NCBI GenBank assembly: GCA_036897625.1
Contig: JAYMTA010001444.1
Coordinates: 1-20,015 of the forward strand
DNA length: 20,015 bases
Reading direction: 5' to 3'
Source of the DNA: Pelargonium cotyledonis
Lineage: Eukaryota > Streptophyta > Magnoliopsida > Geraniales > Geraniaceae
Numbering within the stretch: the first letter of the stretch is position 1; the number at the start of each line of letters is the position of its first letter. Under the pieces are notes generated by a model, which had not been told where the DNA came from, did not search any database, and saw only the letters and a list, made by a program, of their open reading frames with translations. Below, one piece after another: positions 9,661-18,648 of this stretch. The position numbers and the translations under genes were made by a program.

Positions 9661-10250
9661 AGGAAGCGACACCAAGTCCGACCCTTAAATCCGGCTCAAA
9701 AGTTTTTCTTTTTCAGCACCCAAAAGTGTAAAACTCCGTCCAAATATGGAAACAAACCAGAAAAAACAAACACCTGAACTCAAACAAGCACACAGTGAAG
9801 CAAATATTTTTCCCAGAACCCAAGTTTGTGAAAGCCCGTAAAAATAGCTTGAAAAATGAATATGCGAATATATGATTTTTGGCTCTACCAGATTCTGGCT
9901 CGACGCAAACTAGGAATAGATCTCGCATTTTGACCTCCTTGGAGCTTGAAATGGGTACTCGCATTTGCTTTCCAGATTCGCAAACCACAGTATCAAAATT
10001 CAACGCTTGCCCAGAAAACTGTTTTCCCAAGAAAAAATAAAAAAACGAAACTTTAGAGAAAATAAAGTTCAGAACAAGTAGGAGCGAAATGGGTTTCCCG
10101 GAAAATGAAAGAGAAGATTATGAAGTTCGCGGGAAAGCTTATAAATTCGTCAATGGTGAGTGTGTTTGGTGTCGTGGGTCGATGGTCGTTGATGTATCTG
10201 AGAACGGTTCAATGAGCCAAAAAGACAAGGGCCTGCAAATTTCAATTGCA
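9661..10250 (-). promoter_or_regulatory. Presumed flippase promoter region
   Basis: Upstream of the flippase leader on the minus strand. No canonical TATA box lies at a fitting distance from the CT-rich leader, so the promoter may be of the TATA-less, pyrimidine-patch type. A TTTATAAG sequence is present near 10140 (minus strand) but is far from the proposed leader. Base composition shifts to strongly AT-rich beyond about 10250, which may mark the edge of the gene's control region. Confidence 0.3.
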
Positions 10251-11282
10251 CTACCATGAAAATAATAATTATAATAATACATTAATTTAATTAATGGGTG
10301 ATTTATTATTTCAGAGCTAAATTTGAAAATAATTCACAAATTAATACAGAAATAGATTTTTTTAAAAGGCAAATAATGAAAAGAAGATTAATTTCCAAAA
10401 TCAAAAGATGAGTTAAGTGACATTAATTATATTTAGAAAATACATCTTAGAAAATTTCATGATTTAGTATTTAATTTTCACAAATAAAGATGGTAAGTAT
10501 ATAAATATTGTCATATATTTAAAGACATGGCAAAATTTGTACATAAAATTTTATGTTCAATTATGCAGAAATGATTTGATCTAACCAAAGAACTATATTC
10601 AATTGGAAAAAGAATGTTTCCCTCTTCTTTTTTTTAATATTTCAAAAGTTAAATCTCATCTCTAGATAAAGAATTTTTGTAAAACAAAAAGTCAAAAACC
10701 ATAAATTCTACCTAAAAAAACATAATTATAATAGAAAATAACATTTGTAACCCATAACAATATAGTATTGCCAGAAGATTGGTATTGATTTAAATACATA
10801 AATAATTTTCGGTCCATTCTTAAAACGTCAAATTTTAATCTTATTTTAGTTACATAATATTTTTTTGTTAAAAATATCATTTTCTCAAACTATCAAATTT
10901 AATAATTACAATATACATGACACTATAATTACATTACTTTGTTGTTATCTAACAATTTCACTATATAAAAAAAATGTTGATCAAATTGGCATAATGAATC
11001 AAATGACATATTAAATCAAGAAGTAAATTCAACCAAACAATTTCATGTAAGTTTAAGGCACCAAATCAATAAAAACAACTCATTAAATATCATTCAAATT
11101 CATTACTCTATTAGATGTATCATGTAACATATTTCAACGATATATTGTACTTTGATTACGATTAATTAATGATAAAGCAAATTACTTTTAACTTCACAAT
11201 TTTTTAATTCATATACCAAATCAACAAATTTTCTTCTTCTTTTATAATTTTTCAGTTTTAATTTTGAAAGGTTAGTTTAATT
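10251..11282. other. AT-rich intergenic DNA
   Basis: About 1 kb of very AT-rich sequence with many A and T runs. Both strands carry frequent stops and no reading frame resembles a protein I know. No repeat unit, RNA gene or element end is recognised. Confidence 0.7.
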
Positions 11283-11700
11283 TGTGTGTAATAATATAGG
11301 ATGAGTGTTGTTTTTCGTTGAAAATTTGTACAAAATGATGCGTTAAGTATTAAATTTTGGCACATCAAACATTAAACTAATAATGTGTTAAACTAATTGA
11401 AAAGAAGGTATTGTTGGATGAGAATGTGTAACTAATGATTATATAGAAGCTAAGCAAATAGGGAAAAAAAAACTTATAAACTACCCTTACTGACTAATAA
11501 TAAATATATACTAACATTCCCCAAACTTGCGATGATCCAATTATTAACATTGAGAGTTTGTCAAATAATAGTCAAAGTCGTGAAACTATGAGTTGATCCA
11601 AGACATAATTAAATAACAATTCAATTCTATCATCGGGCGACAAGGATCGATGCTGCTTTTGCCTTCAACATGTTCCATATTTTCAAGTTGTTCTTCTGAC
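11283..11700 (-). mobile_element. Possible LTR retrotransposon remnant (3' LTR and edge)
   Basis: On the minus strand, a purine-rich AAGTTTGGGGAA (about 11529-11518) is followed directly by TGTTAGTATATA, the arrangement of a polypurine tract and LTR start in Copia-like elements. The putative LTR runs from 11516 to about 11283, where it could end ...TTACACA, and contains AGTCAGTAAGGGTAGTTT and TATATAATC. Sequence at 11520-11700 would be the adjoining internal end, but no protein domain is readable. No second LTR is present. This rests on motif resemblance only. Confidence 0.3.
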
Positions 11701-12030
11701 ACCACAAATCTGCATAAACATAATTAACCAAATACTAAAAACTCTAGTTTTTCCCTCATATTCGCTACGCCTATAGCACCCAATTTCAACGAATCAAACC
11801 GAAACAAACCCAATAAATCAAACCTAAATCAACCAAACAAACCAAACATAAAAAAATTCACAGTTCGATTCGTGAAAGTTGTAGATGGAATTAACATGTC
11901 TTTCTAAGATGGAAACTAATGTGAAATAACAAAAGGCTAGGTAATGTTGTATCGCAATGCGTAATCAATGATATAATAACTAATTTTATACAAAAGTTAA
12001 GAAAATATGAATTTACTAAACTCCTTTTAA
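11701..12030. other. AT-rich intergenic DNA
   Basis: Contains A-rich runs and a stretch of AACC/AAACC-like repeats (about 11795-11850). No gene or element is recognised. It ends where the T run of the neighbouring LINE tail begins (12042). Confidence 0.6.
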
Positions 12031-12040
12031 TGACTATGCT

Positions 12041-13662
12041 ATTTTTTTTTTTAATAATCACGCAGTATCTTTTATTCATAAACCCGAAGGTGAAAATAAA
12101 AGTACAAAGAAATTTCAGAGAACTAAGACAAGCAAGCCAAAGGATCGGCAATCCAAGCCGAGAAATCAAAGCTAACCACAAAGGATGAATCTATACAAGA
12201 GATTAAAGAGAAAGAAAAGCCCTGAATCTTAAGAGTAACATCTCGAACCATCGGGTAGTCGTCCCGAAAAATTAACTCATTCCGTCCCAGCCATATAAAC
12301 CAAAGCGAAACCAAGCAAACAGAGTCCCATACCTTCATACAATGGCGGTCACTAGAATGTAGAATCGAGGCCCAAGATGACAAAAGATTAAACGGGGATG
12401 AGGGTAAGACCGAGACCAATCCCCACCATTTGAAAATAGCACTCCAAATCTTCGATGTCCATGAACAATGAAGCAAAAGATGAGCGCAGTCCTCAATTTC
12501 AACATCACAAAGACGACAAAATAAATCCGAATTTGCTGGAATGACCTTGCGACGAGCCAAAAATGACTTAGACGGGATATAATCCAAAGAAGCAAGCCAA
12601 GCAAAGCATTGCATCTTTGGAGGAATAAAGGGCCTCCTAATCATCTTTTCACAGGCGAACCGGAAGGGAGGTTCCAAGCAGTAGAGAGTATGGAAAGCCT
12701 TGGAGGTAGTAAACTTCCCGGCTGTCGAATGAGACCAGGCGCAACAATCTGGGATTGAAGGGGCGAGAACAGTACCTGCTACTGCTTGTTGAAGTGACGC
12801 GAGCTGCTCCTCTTCCCAAGCAAGCAGACGACGACGGAAAAGGGACAGAGGCGCCGACCGGAGGAGATGCAGCACCTCCGCCACGGACTGTGTTGGTTGT
12901 CAACGAATATTGAATAGACGGACAAATCTGTCCTTAAGTTTACCGCTTGAAAGCCACTTATCCAACCAAAAATCACATTGCTGCCCATTACCAATGATCC
13001 AATTGACTATATTTTTGCCTACTAAATCCAGAAATTCAGGAAGCTCTTTGAGATCCAACAGTGATTTAATGACCCGAGAGGGGCTCCTTGCACACACGTC
13101 CTCCAATGACCAAGTACTCAAGTCCCATCCATATTTAGCACAAAGTACAAACTTCTAAAGTGAGCCTGATTGAGTGGTGAAGCACCACCACCATTTAGCG
13201 AGAAGACTAATATTTGCTATGTGAAATTGACAGATGCCGAGACCACCATGAACTCGCTTTTTAAGGACTTGATCCCAACAAACTTTATTGAAACTTCTAT
13301 TAGCCGAAGTACCCGACCATAGAAATCTTCTTTCAATAGCCTCCAATTCTTGAATAACTTTCTTAGGCACCTTAAAAAGAGACATATAAAATAAAGGAAG
13401 AGACGTGAGGGCTGCTCGAATTAAAGTAACTCGTCCTCCCAGTGATAAATACTTTGACTGCCACAGAGCCAAGCGTTTTTTATATTTTCCACAATGCCTG
13501 ACCAAGACCTAGATAATCTTGGATTGCATCCTAACGAGAAGCCGAGATAGGTGATGGGAAAAGTGCCGACCTAATAATATAGTGGATGAAAGTATGTCAA
13601 GCATACATGCAACTAAACTGATAAACTGAACGTTTCGCATCATAAATTTATAAAAATGACAC
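12041..13662 (-). pseudogene. 5'-truncated L1-type LINE: C-terminal reverse transcriptase and zf-RVT
   Basis: Minus-strand relic of a plant L1 ORF2. Order on the minus strand: VGTFPITYLGFSLG (from 13570), the conserved YLG block near the end of the reverse transcriptase; LSLGGRVTLIRAALTSLP and RRFLWSGT; then the KYGWDLSTW connector; then the zf-RVT domain with CRLCDVEIEDCAHLLLHC and WLGRNELIF. The frame closes at 12123. There are three lesions: one frameshift in an A6 run at 13476-13481 (one base short of the family frame), an amber stop at 13155-13157 where the family has Trp, and a TGA at 12900-12902. The 3' untranslated part ends TGAATAAAAG... plus an 11-A tail (12052-12042). A candidate target-site duplication is TGACTATGCT at 12031-12040 and TGACTTTGCT at 13663-13672 (9 of 10). 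Sequence at 13571-13662 is too degraded to read confidently. It lacks the RNase H domain of the other two LINEs here. Confidence 0.85.
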
Positions 13663-13690
13663 TGACTTTGCTTATTATTATTATTTAACC

Positions 13691-13944
13691 ATGAGGTTTT
13701 CGACAACATTCAGCAAAATGCTTTAGTCACCATTCGGAGAATTCAATGTGCTATGTTCTCTTTCAATCATTCATTAGTATGGAGCATCCAAACACTGTTG
13801 TAGCTTAGAGTTATGGATTCGGTAACCGTTATTGGTGACACTTTCTTGTGACTGCTCCACTCGTCTCTAATCGGGATGCTTTGTACTTTTGTTCTAATTT
13901 TGAATAAAAGTATTGCTTGATGATTAAAAAAAATGAGGTTTTTG
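13691..13944 (+). mobile_element. LINE 3'-end fragment flanked by a target-site duplication
   Basis: A 228-bp insertion (13704-13931) lies between ATGAGGTTTTCGA (13691-13703) and ATGAGGTTTTTGA (13932-13944), a 13-bp duplication with one mismatch. It ends in an A run. Its last about 55 bases (from 13879: CTTTGTACTTTT, then TGAATAAAAG, then GATTAAAAAA) match the 3' end of the minus-strand LINE at 12041-12115. It is therefore a very short, 5'-truncated copy of a related LINE inserted in the opposite direction. It has no coding capacity. Confidence 0.68.
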
Positions 13945-15011
13945 AAGCGAACCCGTAATCACCACAAGATTAGCACATTTAATTCATATCACACTCAGAC
14001 TAATCTTCATTCGATCCGGATAGGACCACAAGGGCGGCGAAACTCTCCATACCAAGTTTAACCGCAGCTGCATTCCCCGGAAACAACTCTTTATCAGTTG
14101 GCCTACGCGGTTGGGGTAAAAGGACACGTATTATTGCATTGTGTGTGTGTGTGAAAGACAAAACATGAAAGACAAAACATAGAGACAGAGGCAACGTAGA
14201 GCATTGTTGTTGTGGTTGTTCGGATAAAAAAAGATGCGCCGTCATGGAGGAGAGGTCGCATCGTGGGAGAAGCCTCAGCTCATCCAATACGTTGCTATTC
14301 TTTTTTATATTTCAACAACTCTTTTATACTACTCTTTATGTTTCATTATTGTTCCATTAATTCGGAAAATGTTTTTTTTTTCTTCTTTTATTATCCAACC
14401 TTGACTTGGTCTCCATTCTTATCCACTTTTTTGGTAACATTTAATTCACAACAGATTTTTAGTTCATGCACAAAACTCTAATAAATACTTGTAAATAGAA
14501 CAATCTAGATGGGACTTTCTTTAGTTAACTTTTTTACTTGCCATCATTTTTGTTTAATTAACTTTAAATTGTGATGATTGTTTTGCTAATGATCCCTAAT
14601 AAAATGTAATTAAGAGTTGCATGTTTTATTTTATATTCTAAGATAATTAGTGTAATTAGATTCATCCAATTTTCATGTCCTACCAAAGACAAGATTTAAG
14701 TTCACACAAATATTATGGTCTGGTTCTTTCTAGTCTCATTTTACTTACTTGTGAAGTCAAGGTTGATGTTACCTTGAAATTATAGTTTTAAGTAGCAAGA
14801 CCAACACATGTTCTTTTAAGCTTAGACTTAAATATAAATACATTAATTCGATAATATAAAGGAATAAGTCAAGAAATTCAACCTATTAATTAAAACAACT
14901 TGTTTTTTTTTAAACCAATACTGAAAGTATTCACTAAATTGGTCTTTGTTTTTTTTTTTAATGTTCCTTCACTTACAAAATTAAATACTTCGTCAAGTTC
15001 ACAAAGAATGA
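13945..15011. other. Intergenic DNA, one coding-like patch
   Basis: Mostly AT-rich. Exceptions are a less AT-rich stretch at 13990-14290, a (GT)n run at 14139-14152 and a direct duplication of GAAAGACAAAACAT next to it (14152-14179). On the minus strand 14110-14000 reads RRPTDKELFPGNAAAVKLG and on to a stop with balanced codon use, as if it were the end of a coding exon. I do not recognise the family and see no continuation. From 14300 onward nothing is recognisable. Confidence 0.4.
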
Positions 15012-15041
15012 CCACTTTATATATATATATATATAAAGTGG
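15012..15041. repeat. Perfect 30-bp palindrome around an AT microsatellite
   Basis: The arms CCACTTTATAT and ATATAAAGTGG enclose alternating AT, and the whole 30 bases are self-complementary. It could extrude as a cruciform or act as an unstable microsatellite. It lies just beyond the likely 3' end of the neighbouring minus-strand LINE relic. No function can be assigned. Confidence 0.9.
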
Positions 15042-15126
15042 CCCAAGTGTAGAATAAAAGTAATAATAATAAAAAACTTAATAGAATCCAAAAAAACAAA
15101 ACCGAGCAGTAAACTGTGTCTGAGCA

Positions 15127-15581
15127 TCAAGCTGAAAAAGAAACCGAATTACACAAAGAGGCAACCAAGCAGGAATTGATAGAGAAACTAAAACTTGTGA
15201 TCCGAATCACTGTATCTTCAACACTCGAGAACTCATACCGAAAAACAAGTGTAGAGCGAGTCAGCAAAAAATCAAGCATAACACCTCCCAAATATTTCGA
15301 CCCAACTTGCTCCCACCAAAGCAATTGACGGCTAAAGAGAAACCAAAATCCACATAAAGAAATGAAGTTTGACTTCATAATAGAAGAGCACAATGAGAAA
15401 TAAATCAAGTCCCACAAAGAGATTATGTCACCGGATCGACCTAAAAAATGGGAGAATGCAAATTTTAATGATGACAAATTCTAAAAGCTATGCTCGACTT
15501 TACTTTTTGGATGATGAATTGAAGACGGTCTCTTTTGTGTTGTGCCGAACCCCCTCAAGTGTTCCATGAGAGAAGACACAT
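15127..15581 (-). pseudogene. LINE ORF2 start, endonuclease fragment
   Basis: The ATG at 15581 lies 27 bases after the ORF1 stop, the usual spacing for a LINE ORF2. It reads MCLLSWNT, a stop, then GGSAQHKRDRLQFIIQKVK, corresponding to the SWNxRGLG opening of the apurinic-like endonuclease. A deletion and frame change follow. The frame covering 15477-15127 contains GRSGDIISLWD, the GRSGGxxxxWD block found farther on in the endonuclease, and FISLCGFW. The rest is unrecognisable and ends at 15127. Key segments between these blocks, including the QETK motif, are missing. Confidence 0.58.
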
Positions 15582-15607
15582 CTCAGGGAGTCGATGCAAA
15601 GCACGAA

Positions 15608-17251
15608 TTAGTGACATGAGGAGCCGACCTCAATGACACGAAGCCGTTCAATCACGTCAGTTTCCAATCCTCGTGCCCTAGCCCCTAAGCTTTTGCAGAT
15701 GTCCCAAAGTGCAGTAGGTGATGTCGTTGGATAGGAGGGTCGAAGAGTACTCCTATTCACCAGAGTCGCTGGAATAGCCAAATCAGACCCAATCTTGCGC
15801 GTAGGGGAGAAGGCCACAGTGCGCTTGAGATGGATATTACGTTTGGGATGGGGGGAATTGATTACCAGAGACTTGAAGTACAAGGAAGAGGCCCTAGGAG
15901 TTGGGAGTCCGGAGACAATATTATCAAATGTAGAAGTGAAGTTTGTGGTAGGCTTAGCTAGGTTGATCAGTGGTGGCCCGAACCAATATGATTACGATCA
16001 TCTGGGATTAATAGGGTTGTAGGCCCATCAGACTCTCCAATACCATGGGAACCAGTAATTTCAAAATTATCACTTCTCCGGGAAGCAATGTTGTTGTTAT
16101 AGTGTGATGAGGCGGAAGGGCTCCTCGGATAGTTGGGACTTAAAGAACTTACCAAATCAAAGTTATGAGATGTGAATAACTGTAAATCCAGCCCAAAATA
16201 TTCAGTAACAACAACACGATATGAAGAGTTCACAAGCTTAAGCATGATCATATATAGACGAGATAATCAAGAAATAAGAATCATGGATAAATATTTGTGC
16301 TTAATCAAGACTGTGACCTTGCACGAAATACGGATGCACATAAATCAGCTCCCCAAATAACTTCAAAATTCTCCGGAGTGAGTTCTCATGCCAAACTTGA
16401 GGTAGGAACTATCCCCAAATTGATAACCAACAGTACCTTCTACCTTTTTTCTTGAGACGAGACTAGTCGTGGAAAGAAATAAACCATTGAGACAACCATG
16501 CCCAATTCGACTCTCTCATGATCTATAAAGAATTATCGTCCAAAAATGATAAAACAAACCAGCGGTGCCCCAAGGAGTGTACTGAGATGTCAAAGACGCC
16601 TTCAGCTGCAAGAGCCTCATAAAGAAAGCTACTAGACACATGTGCCCGCGATACTACTAAAATGCTCCATTGTAACTTGTCGATAAACGATCGAGACGAG
16701 AACCCAACACATTGGGTGCGAGCCTGAGTTTGAGACTGGGGCGGAACATGGGAACTTGACGTGTTAACCTTAGAAGATCGCTCGGGTTGAGCATGATGAG
16801 CCGATTGAGACTCATGTTGCTATGTTTGGGCAACATTGGGATGACCATTGGAAGAGTTGTATGCCCAGTCCAGGGTGAGACGATATTCCAGAAGCGAGAT
16901 GCCATCAAAGATGTGCAAAACCCTAGCTGCGTCTGAACGAATAGAGAAAGAGACAAAGCCATATTTCCTACCATAACTGTTAGAGTTTCTAAGTACGAAG
17001 CAATAGTATATTGTCACATATATCTCGATAATATTTCTCAGCCAATGATATGTCATCGACAGAGGGCTATTGCCAACATATAGGGTGTATCGTGTATCGG
17101 TATGCGAGAAATGACGAGAAAAAGTTTGTTCTCGCTGACGACATTGATCATCGCTTGCAACATGTGCCCAGTTGCTTGCAAGATCGGAAGAAGATTGACG
17201 ACGAGCAGGAGTAGGGCTAAAATTCTAGCGATTAGGGTTCGAGTTGCACAT
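15608..17251 (-). pseudogene. LINE ORF1 (RNA-binding, RRM-containing) pseudogene
   Basis: In intact elements this protein coats the LINE RNA. Starting at ATG 17251, one frame reads MCNSNPNR, a stop (17225-17227), then SSSDLASNWAHVASDD and the RRM. The RNP2-like block is LYVGNSPL (about 17083-17060) and the RNP1-like block is KYGFVSF (16966-16946), ending LTLDWAYN. A stop at 16820-16822 is followed in frame by FIDKLQWSILVVSRAHVS, GHRWFVLSFLDDNS and ESNWAWLSQWFISF, matching the second conserved region of these ORF1 proteins. More stops follow. The middle (16251-15967) is in a different frame, and the end returns to the first frame with LWDICKSLGARARGLETDVIERLRVIE before the stop at 15608. Several stops and at least two frameshifts make it non-functional. 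The full frame would encode about 547 residues. Confidence 0.68.
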
Positions 17252-17399
17252 ATTTTCATATGCTCCAAACCTTAGACTACATCTAAAATGGTATGATGAA
17301 GGAGAAGCGTAGGAGAGGAAGTTGGCGGTGACGGAGGTAGCATGCGGCGAAGAAGCGTAGCTGAGGAAAAGAGTAGGGCTAAAAGTTAATTTAGAACAT

Positions 17400-18230
17400 A
17401 ATTGTATATTCTACTTCGTACATGTTTTTAAACAATTATCCATGAATTATGTATATGTTTATAGGTAAACTTACATATACTTGTAAGTGCAAAAACTAGA
17501 CAAACTCGCACTTATGCACAATTACTAGTGGGTTTTTGTACATTACCGGCGTGAAGCTGACATAATATAACTAAAAACACTAAATTCACATACATATATT
17601 GTTGGTAGACTTATATATATTTATCTTGTGTATAAAATGCATCTAACTTATTACACTGCCAAATGCACATGCAACAAGCGTGTATAAATATTTTCATTTC
17701 ATTTTAATTAATAAATTAGTTAAAACCATGAAATTGTTAGCAACAAAATTATGTACGAAAATGATAATTAAATATTAAATAATTTTCTTGTGAAGTAACA
17801 TCCCAACTCCCAACATGTTTTTATTATTTATTATTATTAAAAGAATTATCCAAATTATATATAAAATTCATAATTTTGTAGGAAAAATGGTGGGAGATTG
17901 CTAAAATCAAGAAAGATGTCGTTGGGGATGAACAACAAATGGACCAATAAAAGGTGGACGTGAAGATGCTATTCATGTGGTAGGTCACATGTGATTATCG
18001 TCCAAAATATGACACGTGTCCATTTCTGAACAACCTTGAGTCTAGTTTGACATGCTGACCAGACCAGGTTGCTCTATCAAGAACACAATTTTGTCGCCAG
18101 GTGGCTTTTAATTTGATAATTTTTATGCCATTTTTAGATTATGTTATAATTATTTTCTAGTGATACCCTATATTTTTAAAATATACGTAAATATAATAGT
18201 TATAAATTGCCAACCAAACATGAATTTTTT
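17400..18230. other. AT-rich intergenic DNA with a G-box palindrome
   Basis: Very AT-rich up to about 17880, then a less AT-rich patch (17880-18110) with GACACGTGTC at 18011-18020, a perfect palindrome containing the ACGTG core of plant G-box/ABRE sites. No gene lies close enough on either side to assign it as a promoter element. Nothing else is recognisable. Confidence 0.45.
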
Positions 18231-18232
18231 TA

Positions 18233-18419
18233 TAAATAAAGTTTTTTTTTTAACTAATAGTTGAGCTACACAATAGGGGGTAGCTCTCCCATTTAAACCC
18301 CACCCCACACCACCCCACCCCACACCTACCCGACGCAATGAGATTTGAATTCACGGCCTCCCACATGGAAATGTGTGCTCTTGACCATTGCGTCGTCCCC
18401 AAGGGGACTAAATAAAGTT
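18233..18419 (-). mobile_element. tRNA-derived SINE with 11-bp target-site duplication
   Basis: A 165-bp element (18244-18408) lies between two copies of TAAATAAAGTT (18233-18243 and 18409-18419). On the minus strand it begins GTCCCCTTGGGGACGACGC and carries an A-box-like TGGTCAAGAGCA (18387-18376) and a B-box-like GAATTCAAATCTC (18352-18340), 35 bases apart, as in tRNA-type RNA polymerase III promoters. It ends in an A run (18252-18244). A 10-bp inverted repeat, CGACGCAATG/CATTGCGTCG (18331-18340 and 18386-18395), encloses the central part. The segment after the B box is extremely G-rich on the minus strand. It has no coding capacity and would rely on LINE machinery for mobility. A true tRNA gene is excluded because the cloverleaf cannot be completed. 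Confidence 0.85.
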
Positions 18420-18648
18420 ATTCATATGAAGAAAAAAAAAGAGTTTTGTTTGCAAGACTAAACTCACATTTTGAATTAAATAGTTTAATTTAACTCCAAC
18501 TTGGTTGATAATTAATTAAATGGTTGAAAATTATGCTCAACTATTGCAAATTATAAAATATACCATACAATTTCTTTATAAAAAAAATCCATAAAAATTA
18601 CTCTATTTATGAACTATTTTAATGAAAATAATATCTCACACATTTAAA

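Larger units (their letters stand above)
15045..17390 (-). mobile_element. RRM-type (BNR-like) LINE relic, internally deleted
   Basis: A minus-strand non-LTR retrotransposon remnant. From the right it has a CT-rich possible 5' untranslated region (about 17390-17255), ORF1 with an RNA recognition motif (17251-15608), then the start of ORF2 (from 15581) with an endonuclease fragment. The reverse transcriptase and everything after it are missing. The 3' border is uncertain: T-rich sequence (minus strand) near 15054 resembles a LINE 3' untranslated region. No target-site duplication was found. BNR-type LINEs, known from beet and other plants, are defined by an RRM in ORF1. Confidence 0.65.

Noticed and set aside
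9713..10030. 105-codon minus-strand frame upstream of the flippase
   Set aside because: Composition is that of a T-rich leader or promoter, with no family similarity and no splice connection to the flippase start.
13571..13709. Confident extension of the LINE reverse transcriptase beyond 13570
   Set aside because: FISLVACMLD in one frame hints at continuation, but the alignment to the VGTFPITYLG block needs an insertion and a frame change, so I leave it as unresolved.
14890..15099. 69-codon minus-strand frame rich in Leu and Phe
   Set aside because: It is produced by T runs and the AT microsatellite; low complexity.
18331..18408. A true tRNA gene
   Set aside because: A- and B-like boxes are present, but the cloverleaf cannot be completed and the unit lies inside a SINE with a target-site duplication.
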